Origin: an uncultured Mollicutes bacterium
GTDB taxonomy: Bacteria > Bacillota_I > Bacilli_A > RFN20 > CAG-826
DNA length: 30,021 bases
Direction: 5' to 3'
Assembly: GCA_937893635.1 (NCBI GenBank)
Contig: CALBGF010000253.1
Location: 1 to 30,021 of the forward strand
Position 1 is the stretch's first letter; every line of letters starts with the position of its first letter. The notes below the pieces were generated by a model. The model was given only the letters and a program-made list of their open reading frames with translations. It had not been told where the DNA came from and made no database searches. The position numbers and the translations under genes are program-made. Shown piece by piece: positions 8,573 through 16,051 of the stretch.

Positions 8573-8578
8573 TATAAT
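8573..8578 (+). promoter_or_regulatory. Candidate -10 box for the glycosyltransferase/GH3 unit
   Basis: TATAAT lies 31 nt before the glycosyltransferase ATG, after the galT terminator. The hexamer about 17 nt upstream (TTCCAA) is only a weak -35 match. A 6-bp inverted repeat (TTGTGT/ACACAA, 8495-8514) lies further upstream. Confidence 0.45.
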
Positions 8579-8609
8579 AAATATAACTTTAAAAGAAAAG
8601 GATGAATTT

Positions 8610-9635
8610 ATGAAGTATCTATCTATTGTTGTACCTAGCTACAACGCCGAAAAATATTTAAACAAATGTGTTGATTCTCTACTTGTTGGTGGAGAAGATG
8701 TAGAAATCATAATTGTTAATGATGGTTCTAAAGATAACACACTAAAAATCGCTAGAGAATATGAAGCAAAGTATCCTACTATTGTTAAAGTAGTGGATAA
8801 ACCAAATGGAGGACATGGATCTGGAGTTAACGCCGGAATTGATAATGCGACTGGATTATATTTCAAATGTGTTGATTCTGATGACTGGGTTGACGCTGAT
8901 GCATATAAGATGGTGTTAGACACTATTAAAAAGCATTATGAAAGCAAAGAAAGTCCTGACCTTTATCTAACAAACTTTGTTTATGAAAGATTAGATGAAG
9001 GTATGCAAAGAAAAACTGATATCCAAAAAGAATTCCCATTAGGAAAGTTCTTTACTTGGGAGGACATCAAACATATTAAGCAAAGCGACTTCATTATGAT
9101 GCACATGCTTATCTTTAAACTTGATGTCTTAAAGAAAAGCAAAGTACGCTTACTAGAACATACCTTCTATGTTGATAATCAATTCTGCTATGTGCCTTTG
9201 TATCATGTTAATAGCATGTTCTATATTGATTGTGACTTCTATCGCTATTATGTTGGACGTCCTAATCAATCAGTTACATTCGCCAATATGTCTAAAAACT
9301 ATCAACATCAATTGCGCGTAATGCGCGCAATGTCACTAGAATATAGTTTAGATGACTTAAATAAGCTTACTAAAGCTCATCGCAATTATTTAATTCATGA
9401 CTTAACATCTAAATCTTTCTTAACTTTATTCTATGTAACAATTGGTAATAGTAAAACTCGTTATAAAGAATACAAAGAATACTTCAAAGAGTTTAAAGAA
9501 AAAAATTCAAAACTTTATCATAAGATTCGTTATCGCACATTATTTATATTCCCATTCTTACTCATAAAACCACTTCGTGTTTTAGCAGTGAAAATCGGAT
9601 ATAAAAAAATGATTAAAAAAACTGGTTGGAATTAA
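8610..9635 (+). CDS. Family 2 glycosyltransferase
   Basis: A 341-residue GT-A fold transferase. The N-terminal strand 'LSIVVPSYNAEKYL', the nucleotide-binding 'VNDGSKDNT' (about 37-45) and the metal-binding D-x-D type segment 'VDSDDWVD' (about 90-95) are all present. No membrane helix is obvious in the catalytic part; a hydrophobic, basic stretch near the C-terminus (about 305-335) could associate with the membrane. It should add a sugar from a nucleotide donor to a lipid or polymer acceptor, not identifiable here. The start is ATG 8610, supported by AAAGGAT upstream and by beginning directly at the first strand; an ORF start 27 codons earlier lacks a binding site. It is coupled to the GH3 gene. 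Confidence 0.88.
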   Translation: MKYLSIVVPSYNAEKYLNKCVDSLLVGGEDVEIIIVNDGSKDNTLKIAREYEAKYPTIVKVVDKPNGGHGSGVNAGIDNATGLYFKCVDSDDWVDADAYKMVLDTIKKHYESKESPDLYLTNFVYERLDEGMQRKTDIQKEFPLGKFFTWEDIKHIKQSDFIMMHMLIFKLDVLKKSKVRLLEHTFYVDNQFCYVPLYHVNSMFYIDCDFYRYYVGRPNQSVTFANMSKNYQHQLRVMRAMSLEYSLDDLNKLTKAHRNYLIHDLTSKSFLTLFYVTIGNSKTRYKEYKEYFKEFKEKNSKLYHKIRYRTLFIFPFLLIKPLRVLAVKIGYKKMIKKTGWN

Positions 9636-9646
9636 GGAGAACTTAA

Positions 9647-12106
9647 ATGAAATATAAAGATTTAATAAGTAAAATGACGCTTGAAGAAAAAGCGTTACTA
9701 ACATCAGGAAAAGACTTCTGGCAAACAATGGACTATAAGAGATTAGGAATTCCTTCTATCTTCTTATCTGATGGTCCGCATGGAATGCGTAAACAAGCCG
9801 CTGCAGCGGATCACTTAGGACTTAACGCTTCTATTCCTGCCACTTGTTTCCCAACTGCCGCAACGATGGCAAACTCATGGGATGTTGCATTAGGGGAAAA
9901 ATTAGGTACACTTCTTGGTGAAGAAGCTGTGTCACAAAAAGTAAATGTCGTTTTAGGTCCAGGAACAAATATGAAAAGAAGTCCACTTTGTGGAAGAAAC
10001 TTTGAATATTTCTCTGAAGATCCTTATTTAGCAGGTAAAATGGCCGCTGGTTATATCCGTGGTATTCAAAGCAATGGTATTGCAAGTTGTGTTAAACACT
10101 TTGCTTGTAATAACCAAGAAGAGAATCGTATGACTCTTGATTCTGTTTTAGATGAAAGAACATTCCGTGAAATTTATTTAACTGCTTTTGAAATTGCTAT
10201 TAAAGAAGGCAAAGCTAAGACTATTATGTCTGCTTATAACTTAATTAATGGTACTTTTGCCAATGAAAATCCACACTTATTAAAAGAAATTCTTCGTGAT
10301 GAATGGGGATTTAATGGTGTTGTCGTAACTGACTGGGGCGGAGATAATGATCGTGTATTAGGTCTTAAAGCCGGTAACGAGCTTGAAATGCCTGGTGCAT
10401 GTGGCGATACCGCTAAAGATATTATCGAAGCTGTTAAAAATGGCACATTAGATGAAAAAGTATTAGATGAAAACATTGATCGTTTATTAACTTTAATTTT
10501 TGATACTGAAGAAGTATTTAAAGTAGAACATAAACCATTTGATGTCGAAGAACATCATAAGTTCGCCCAATTAGCGGCATCTGAAAGTGCGGTTCTTCTT
10601 AAAAATGATAACCACTTATTACCATTAAGTCCAAAAACAAAAGTTGCTTTAATTGGTGACTTCTTATATCAACCTCGTTATCAAGGTGCTGGTTCTTCTG
10701 TTGTTAATCCAACAAAGTTAGAAAAACACTTAGAGCATTTAAAAGATATTGATTTAGAAATCGTTGGACACTGCAAAGGATTTAACCGTTTTGGTAAAAA
10801 ACATAACGGCCACTTAAAACGCGCGATTGAAATTGCTAAAAAGGCTGATGTTATTATTTGTCACTTAGGCTTAGATGAAGTTACTGAAGCAGAAGGTTTA
10901 GATCGTAAAAATATGAAACTTCCAGAAAATCAAGTTCGCTTAATTAAAGAATTAAAGAAACTTGGTAAGAAGATTGTTGTTATATTAACTTGTGGTTCTT
11001 CTCTTGAATTAGACATTGCTGATGATGTCGACGCTATCTTACATATGTATTTAGCAGGCCAAGGTGGTGTTACTGCTACTTGGAGCATTATTACTGGTAA
11101 AGTTAATCCATCTGGTAAATTAAGTGAAACTTATCCATATCACTTTGAAGATGTTGCTTCTAGCGATAATTTCCCAAGCCATACAAGAACAATTGAATAT
11201 CGTGAAGGATTAGAAATCGGTTATCGTTATTTTGATACTGCTGGTGTTAAAGTACGTTACCCATTTGGTTATGGCTTATCTTATACTACATTTGAATATT
11301 CAAATTTAAAAGTAACTGAAAAAGGTGTTACTTTTGATATTGAAAATACTGGTGATGTTGATGGAAAAGAAATTGCTCAATTATATATTTCTTTACCAGA
11401 ATCAAAAATAATTCGTGTTAAAAAAGAATTAAAAGGATTTATCAAAGTTCCTTTAAAAGCTCACGAAAAGAAAACTGTCTCTATTGACTTTGATGATAAA
11501 ACATTTAGATACTTCAACACTCTCACAAACAAATGGGAAATTGAAGGTGGAAAATATGATGTCTTAATCGGTGCATCTAGTGAAGATATTCGTTTAACTG
11601 ATTCTATTGAAGTTAAAGGTACCACTACTAAATATCCATATGATTTAAAAGACTTACCTACTTATGCTAGTGGTAAAGTAAGAAATGTTCCAGATAAAGA
11701 ATTTGCTTTATTACTTGGAAGAGACATTCCTTCTACCGAATTACCATTCATAAACAAGCGCAAAAACCGTTTAATTGTGGATTATAACACCACTGTTAAA
11801 GAACTAAAATACGCTAAAGGATGGACAGGAAGATTCTTTGCTGGAGCAATTAATTTTGCTGTAAACTTCTTAAGATTCTTTGGTAATAAAACAACCGCTA
11901 ATACATTAATCATGGGTGTTGTCCATCAACCAATGCGTGGCTTATCTCGTATGACTGGTGGAGCAATACACTGGAAACAATTAGATGGCTTAATTATGAT
12001 GTTTAATGGTCACTTCTTTAAAGGATTACATAAATTCAATAAAGAAGGTCGAATCATAAAAAAAGAAATGAAACAAAAAAAGAAAGAAGAAAAAGAAGTT
12101 AAGTAG
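9647..12106 (+). CDS. Glycoside hydrolase family 3 beta-glucosidase-like enzyme
   Basis: An 819-residue cytoplasmic enzyme without signal peptide. The GH3 N-terminal barrel shows 'SDGPHGMRK', 'CVKHFACNNQE' (Lys150-His151) and 'VVTDWGG' with the nucleophile Asp229. The alpha/beta domain follows (about 310-540), with 'EAEGLDRKNMKLPENQ' probably carrying the acid/base Glu. A fibronectin type III-like domain covers about 570-645. Beyond it lies an extra tail of about 120 residues with a hydrophobic patch ('FAGAINFAVNFLRFFGN') and a Lys/Glu-rich end. It probably cleaves beta-glucosides or similar imported oligosaccharides. AAGGAG precedes the ATG, and only 11 nt separate it from the glycosyltransferase gene, so the two form an operon. 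Confidence 0.9.
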   Translation: MKYKDLISKMTLEEKALLTSGKDFWQTMDYKRLGIPSIFLSDGPHGMRKQAAAADHLGLNASIPATCFPTAATMANSWDVALGEKLGTLLGEEAVSQKVNVVLGPGTNMKRSPLCGRNFEYFSEDPYLAGKMAAGYIRGIQSNGIASCVKHFACNNQEENRMTLDSVLDERTFREIYLTAFEIAIKEGKAKTIMSAYNLINGTFANENPHLLKEILRDEWGFNGVVVTDWGGDNDRVLGLKAGNELEMPGACGDTAKDIIEAVKNGTLDEKVLDENIDRLLTLIFDTEEVFKVEHKPFDVEEHHKFAQLAASESAVLLKNDNHLLPLSPKTKVALIGDFLYQPRYQGAGSSVVNPTKLEKHLEHLKDIDLEIVGHCKGFNRFGKKHNGHLKRAIEIAKKADVIICHLGLDEVTEAEGLDRKNMKLPENQVRLIKELKKLGKKIVVILTCGSSLELDIADDVDAILHMYLAGQGGVTATWSIITGKVNPSGKLSETYPYHFEDVASSDNFPSHTRTIEYREGLEIGYRYFDTAGVKVRYPFGYGLSYTTFEYSNLKVTEKGVTFDIENTGDVDGKEIAQLYISLPESKIIRVKKELKGFIKVPLKAHEKKTVSIDFDDKTFRYFNTLTNKWEIEGGKYDVLIGASSEDIRLTDSIEVKGTTTKYPYDLKDLPTYASGKVRNVPDKEFALLLGRDIPSTELPFINKRKNRLIVDYNTTVKELKYAKGWTGRFFAGAINFAVNFLRFFGNKTTANTLIMGVVHQPMRGLSRMTGGAIHWKQLDGLIMMFNGHFFKGLHKFNKEGRIIKKEMKQKKKEEKEVK

Positions 12107-12111
12107 TTTTT

Positions 12112-12143
12112 AAAAGTGAAACCCATACGAGTTTCACTTTTTT
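12112..12143 (+). terminator. Terminator of the GH3 gene, shared by the convergent minus-strand operon
   Basis: AAAGTGAAAC (12113-12122), an 8-nt loop and GTTTCACTTT (12131-12140), then T. The stem is perfect, and the minus-strand copy is followed by TTTTAAAAA, so it can work in both directions between the two converging units. Confidence 0.85.
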
Positions 12144-12846
12144 AATATCTTATTACTTCAACGTTATAAATTTTATTTTTCTTAGTAGAAAGCACTATGC
12201 TTTTAGGAATGTAAATTCTTTTTAAATGTGTTTGGAACTTAAATGCACTTTCGCATATTCTTTTTATATCTTTATCTACTTTATATTCTTCATCTTTTTT
12301 ATCATTAGGATAAGCGATTAATGTCATACTTTTTTTATCAATTAAAACATTATCACGTGTTTCAAAATAAGAATTTTTATCATCAACATAAATATATCTT
12401 AAATTACAATATTGCATAAATGTTCCATTAGAAAACCCTTTAACATCTTTACCTAATATAAGTATTCTTGCATTAGAATCATCAAATACAAAAAAGTTAA
12501 TATAGTCACAATTTAAAATAACCGCAACAGTGCTATATCGCATAGCAAATAAGCCTTCATCAGCGGATGTTGGCTTGTTTTTATTAGCATAATCGATATA
12601 TTCTAACCCACGTTTTCTATTTTTAATATCTTCAATATATAAATAATCATCTGACTCATTAATTCGAAGTTCTGATTTATCGTATGATATAAGTCCTAAA
12701 TATACCTGTTTAGCAAATTTAAATATTTTAAATAATTGAGCATCTTCTAATAGATCTTTCTTATCAAACGCATCATAACCACAAGTACATTTACTAGGAA
12801 ACGTTTCATATTCTTTTAAACAAATTGGGCAATATTTATTTTCCAT
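12142..12846 (-). CDS. Zinc-ribbon protein with BspA-type leucine-rich repeats
   Basis: A 234-residue protein of unknown function. The N-terminus has a four-Cys zinc ribbon ('CPICLKEY' then 'CTCGY', about residues 6-24). The C-terminal half (about 130-225) shows BspA/LRR_5-like repeats: 'GTFMQYCNLRYIYVDD', 'YFETRDNVLIDKKSMTLIAYP' and 'SAFKFQTHLKRIYIPKSI'. There is no signal peptide or membrane helix, so it is predicted cytoplasmic, unlike most BspA repeat proteins. GGAG lies 9 nt upstream of the ATG. It is the last gene behind rlmH (21 nt gap) and ends at the shared terminator. A protein-binding role is a guess from the repeat type. Confidence 0.75.
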   Translation of the reverse strand: MENKYCPICLKEYETFPSKCTCGYDAFDKKDLLEDAQLFKIFKFAKQVYLGLISYDKSELRINESDDYLYIEDIKNRKRGLEYIDYANKNKPTSADEGLFAMRYSTVAVILNCDYINFFVFDDSNARILILGKDVKGFSNGTFMQYCNLRYIYVDDKNSYFETRDNVLIDKKSMTLIAYPNDKKDEEYKVDKDIKRICESAFKFQTHLKRIYIPKSIVLSTKKNKIYNVEVIRY

Positions 12847-12867
12847 TATTTAGTTCTCCGATTAAAA

Positions 12868-13350
12868 TTATTTATGATAAGTTTCATGATTATTAATTTT
12901 AAAAGCACGATAAATTTGTTCTAAAACTAATATCCTTACCATTTGATGTGTAAATGTAAATTTAGATAATATGATTCTTTCATTTGCTCTTTGTCTAACA
13001 TTCTCGCCAAGTCCTAATGATCCACCAATAACAAAAGTAATAGTACTTCTTCCATTAGTAAAAAGTTTATCTAAATGATTAGCAAAAGATATAGAATCAT
13101 ATTCATTGGCCTTATGTAAATCTAGAAGGATAACATATTCATTATCTTTAATTGTAGATAATATCTTATTTCCTTCTTTTTCTTTTATTTGTTGATCTAA
13201 AGTAGCGTTACTATTTTTAGCAATTGGTTCATCTGGTACTTCAACAATTTCAATATTAGTATAAGCAGATAATCTTTTTTCATATTCACTTATTGCTACT
13301 TTAAAATATTGTTCTTTTATTTTACCAACTGCAACAATTTTGATTTTCAT
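12868..13350 (-). CDS. rlmH: 23S rRNA (pseudouridine1915-N3)-methyltransferase RlmH
   Basis: A 160-residue SPOUT-class methyltransferase that uses SAM to methylate pseudouridine 1915 in helix 69 of 23S rRNA, acting on whole 70S ribosomes. The start 'MKIKIVAVGKIKEQY', the glycine-rich SAM loop 'VIGGSLGLGENV' and the C-terminal 'QMVRILVLEQIYRAFKI' followed by a terminal 'YHK' are all diagnostic, and the length is normal. Its ATG overlaps the walJ stop in an ATGA arrangement, which couples translation. The walJ-rlmH neighbourhood is common in Bacilli. Confidence 0.95.
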   Translation of the reverse strand: MKIKIVAVGKIKEQYFKVAISEYEKRLSAYTNIEIVEVPDEPIAKNSNATLDQQIKEKEGNKILSTIKDNEYVILLDLHKANEYDSISFANHLDKLFTNGRSTITFVIGGSLGLGENVRQRANERIILSKFTFTHQMVRILVLEQIYRAFKINNHETYHK

Positions 13351-14105
13351 AATGATACTTTTTCTCCGCCAGTAACCATTTCTCTTTGTTTAGCGGCAAT
13401 GATACGAATTTTAGAAATATCGCCTAACTTCTTAGTTAATATTTCATTATAAGTACTTAAAGCAAGCTCAGGAGTATTAGCTTCTTCAGATAAGTGCATA
13501 AGCACGATTTCTTTAGTGTTTTCCCCAATAATCTCTGACATATACATCGCGGAATCTTCATTAGATAAGTGACCTTCATCACCTAAAATACGCATAATTA
13601 AATATGCTGGTCTACTTGTTTCAAATAATTTTTTGACATTATGATTGCTTTCAATACAAATATAATCTGGATTTTGCATATATTTTAAGTTTCTTTCCGA
13701 AATATATCCAGTATCTGTCATATAAATTAGTTTTTGATTATCAGCTTCAATAACAAATCCAATTGGATTTTTAGCATCATGCGATGTTGCTAAAATCGTT
13801 ATATCAAAACCAGCGATATTGTACTTTTTATAAAGTTCTAATACATTCTCACTTGGTACTTCATATGTTCCTAAAGCACTATAAATTTTTTCGCTTGGAA
13901 ATGAAGAAGCACACTTTATATGATCACTATGTTCATGAGTTATTAAAAGTGCTTCAATATCTTCCATATTAATATGTGTATCTTTAAGTTGTTCTTTTAA
14001 ATATTTATTAGTAACACCCATATCAATTTGTATTAAGTGTCCAGAATTTGATTCAATAATTGTAGCATTACCTTTAGAGCCACTTGCAACGACATAAAAT
14101 CTCAT
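13347..14105 (-). CDS. walJ: WalJ/YycJ-type metallo-beta-lactamase-fold hydrolase
   Basis: A 252-residue predicted nuclease-like hydrolase. The opening 'FYVVASGSKGNATII', the metal site 'LLITHEHSDHI' (T-H-x-H-x-D-H), 'MTDTGYIS', 'IESNH' and 'GHLSNEDSA' match the YycJ/WalJ family. In Bacilli walJ usually follows walRK-yycHI and has been linked to coordinating replication with cell division; here the two-component genes are absent and it follows dnaB directly (3 nt gap). AAGGA precedes the ATG. It ends with TGA in a 4-nt overlap with rlmH. Confidence 0.92.
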   Translation of the reverse strand: MRFYVVASGSKGNATIIESNSGHLIQIDMGVTNKYLKEQLKDTHINMEDIEALLITHEHSDHIKCASSFPSEKIYSALGTYEVPSENVLELYKKYNIAGFDITILATSHDAKNPIGFVIEADNQKLIYMTDTGYISERNLKYMQNPDYICIESNHNVKKLFETSRPAYLIMRILGDEGHLSNEDSAMYMSEIIGENTKEIVLMHLSEEANTPELALSTYNEILTKKLGDISKIRIIAAKQREMVTGGEKVSL

Positions 14106-14108
14106 AAA

Positions 14109-15581
14109 CTATTTTCCTTCTGGCTTAATATCATTTAAGTCGCCATCAAGATGTCCTTCTTGCATAGCGCGAATTCTTTCAAGTTGTTCTTGACTTAAAT
14201 CAGAAAATTGAGAATAAGATTTTTGGAATAACAAAATCATATCACCAGTTTGACCGTTTCTATTTTTAGCTAAATTTAATTTAACTAATGTATTAACAGT
14301 AGGTGACGAAGCTTTGTCTTTTTCTTCTTGTTCCTCAGATTTAGCTTCACTTTGTTGTGGTTTTTTCTTTTTAATACCTTCTGGGCTTAATAACATAATC
14401 ATATCAGCATCTTGCTCGATAGCGCCACTTTCACGTAAGTCGGACATTACTGGTTCTTTATTATCACGTTTTTCAACATCACGCGATAATTGGCATAATA
14501 CAATTACTGGTACTTTTAAAGAACGGGCTAAATCCTTGATTTTACGAGAGAAATCAGATACTTCTAATTGTCGATTAAAATCACCTTTAGGTTTATCTCC
14601 TGAAGTAATTAAACCAATATAATCAATTAAAACCATTGCTAAGTCATTATGACTATTTTGTAATTTTTTCGCTTTTGCTAATAAGTCTGACATCTTAATA
14701 GATGGAGTATCATCAATATACATTTTTAAAGAAGCTAAGCGACGAGAAGCATCTTTAATTCTAATTCTTTCATCTTTATTTAAATAAGATGTTGTAATTT
14801 TATTTAATTCTACACCAGATTCAATAGCAAGTAATCTTCTTGCTAATAATTCTCCAGACATTTCAAGAGAAAAGAACGCTACAGTCTTTTTAGTGCTTTT
14901 TGCTGCAGTTAAAGCAAAGTTAAGCGCTAATGCTGTTTTACCAACAGATGGACGAGCGGCTAAAACAATCATATTTTCTCTTTGGAAACCATTACTCCAT
15001 TTATTTAGTAATTTAAATCCTGTTGTAATACCAATTAAATGATCATCAGAAGTTTCTTTATAAGTATCTAAATCTTGATTAACTCTTTCAATATATTCAC
15101 TTAATCCAACGAATTCCGCAACACGACGTTGTTCAACAATACGGGCAATATCATCACCAGCATGAGCAACGAAATCAGAAACAGTTCCATCAATTCCTTT
15201 GTTATATGTCTCTTTAATATTATCCATAGTTATTAAAAGAGTGCGTAAAACTGTACAATCTTTAACAATTTTAATATAGTGCTCTAAGCTAGTTAAACCA
15301 ACAGCGTTTTCACATAGGTCTTTCAAAAAGTCAACACCGCCAATTAAGTCTTGTTTTTTCATGTTTTCTAATTCGTTATAAACAGTGACAACATCAACTT
15401 TTTGTCTTGTATTATTTAATCTTTTAATAGCGTTAAAAACTAGTCGATTAGCGACATTTTTTTCATAAAAATCATCTTCAATTAAAGAACCCATACAAGT
15501 AGTAAGTGCTTCTTCTGAAATTAGCATTGCTCCAAGCAAAGATTTCTCAACGAATTCATCATTAGGTAATTTATAATCCAC
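14109..15581 (-). CDS. dnaB: Replicative DNA helicase DnaB
   Basis: A hexameric replication-fork helicase of 490 residues (the B. subtilis equivalent is called DnaC). The N-terminal domain begins 'EKSLLGAML'. The RecA-type motor has Walker A 'AARPSVGKTALALNFA', Walker B 'MVLIDYIGLI' and 'DLRESGAIEQDADMI'. An insertion rich in Lys, Glu and Gln (around 'KKKKPQQSEAKSEEQEEKDK') sits in the C-terminal part before 'LVKLNLAKNRNGQTGD'. I favour the GTG at 15581 because AGGTGA lies 6 nt upstream; another GTG at 15590 abuts the rplI stop and has no good binding site. It follows rplI without a gap, as in Bacillus. Confidence 0.95.
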   Translation of the reverse strand: MDYKLPNDEFVEKSLLGAMLISEEALTTCMGSLIEDDFYEKNVANRLVFNAIKRLNNTRQKVDVVTVYNELENMKKQDLIGGVDFLKDLCENAVGLTSLEHYIKIVKDCTVLRTLLITMDNIKETYNKGIDGTVSDFVAHAGDDIARIVEQRRVAEFVGLSEYIERVNQDLDTYKETSDDHLIGITTGFKLLNKWSNGFQRENMIVLAARPSVGKTALALNFALTAAKSTKKTVAFFSLEMSGELLARRLLAIESGVELNKITTSYLNKDERIRIKDASRRLASLKMYIDDTPSIKMSDLLAKAKKLQNSHNDLAMVLIDYIGLITSGDKPKGDFNRQLEVSDFSRKIKDLARSLKVPVIVLCQLSRDVEKRDNKEPVMSDLRESGAIEQDADMIMLLSPEGIKKKKPQQSEAKSEEQEEKDKASSPTVNTLVKLNLAKNRNGQTGDMILLFQKSYSQFSDLSQEQLERIRAMQEGHLDGDLNDIKPEGK

Positions 15582-15590
15582 AATAATCAC

Positions 15591-16040
15591 CTACTTTGCT
15601 TCGCTAACATGTACTTTAATTTCTGCAACAACGCCTTTATATAGTTCGTTTTTTAAAATAGTTACTCCTAAAGTATTTACTATTTCTTTATCAACAAATT
15701 TTCTCTTATCGATAGTTATTCCATAACTTGTTTTAAGTTTTTCTACAACTTGTTTAGAAGATACAGAGCCAAACAATTTACCATCTTTTCCTGTTTTACA
15801 TGTAAATTCAAGAGTAATTGTTTTTAATTTCTCTTTTAATTCTTCAGCTTCTTTACGATTCTTTTCATCTAAGATGCGTGCATCTTCTTTTTGTTTATCT
15901 AATATTTCAACGCTACGTTTTGTCGCATTAACTCCTAAGCGTTTAGGTAACAAAAAGTTATTAGCGTAACCATCACTTACTTCAATGGTTTGTCCTTTTT
16001 TACCAACGTTTTTTACATCTTGCAATAAAATAACTTTCAT
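15591..16040 (-). CDS. rplI: 50S ribosomal protein bL9
   Basis: A 149-residue ribosomal protein of normal length. The N-terminal rRNA-binding domain reads 'MKVILLQDVKNVGKKGQTIE' and continues into 'VSDGYANNFLLPKRLGVNAT'. A long connecting helix rich in Glu and Lys (about 45-78) leads to the C-terminal domain. AGGAGG lies 7 nt before the ATG. It sits between gdpP and dnaB, the order found in Bacillus. Confidence 0.97.
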   Translation of the reverse strand: MKVILLQDVKNVGKKGQTIEVSDGYANNFLLPKRLGVNATKRSVEILDKQKEDARILDEKNRKEAEELKEKLKTITLEFTCKTGKDGKLFGSVSSKQVVEKLKTSYGITIDKRKFVDKEIVNTLGVTILKNELYKGVVAEIKVHVSEAK

Positions 16041-16051
16041 ATTAAGTCCTC

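Noticed and set aside
8639..8923. 94-residue minus-strand ORF inside the glycosyltransferase gene
   Set aside because: The sense frame carries the conserved GT2 motifs here; the antisense frame is Ser/Pro-rich and has no recognisable start signal.
14314..14622. 102-residue plus-strand ORF opposite dnaB
   Set aside because: It is the antisense of the conserved helicase core, and its reading is explained by codon bias of dnaB.
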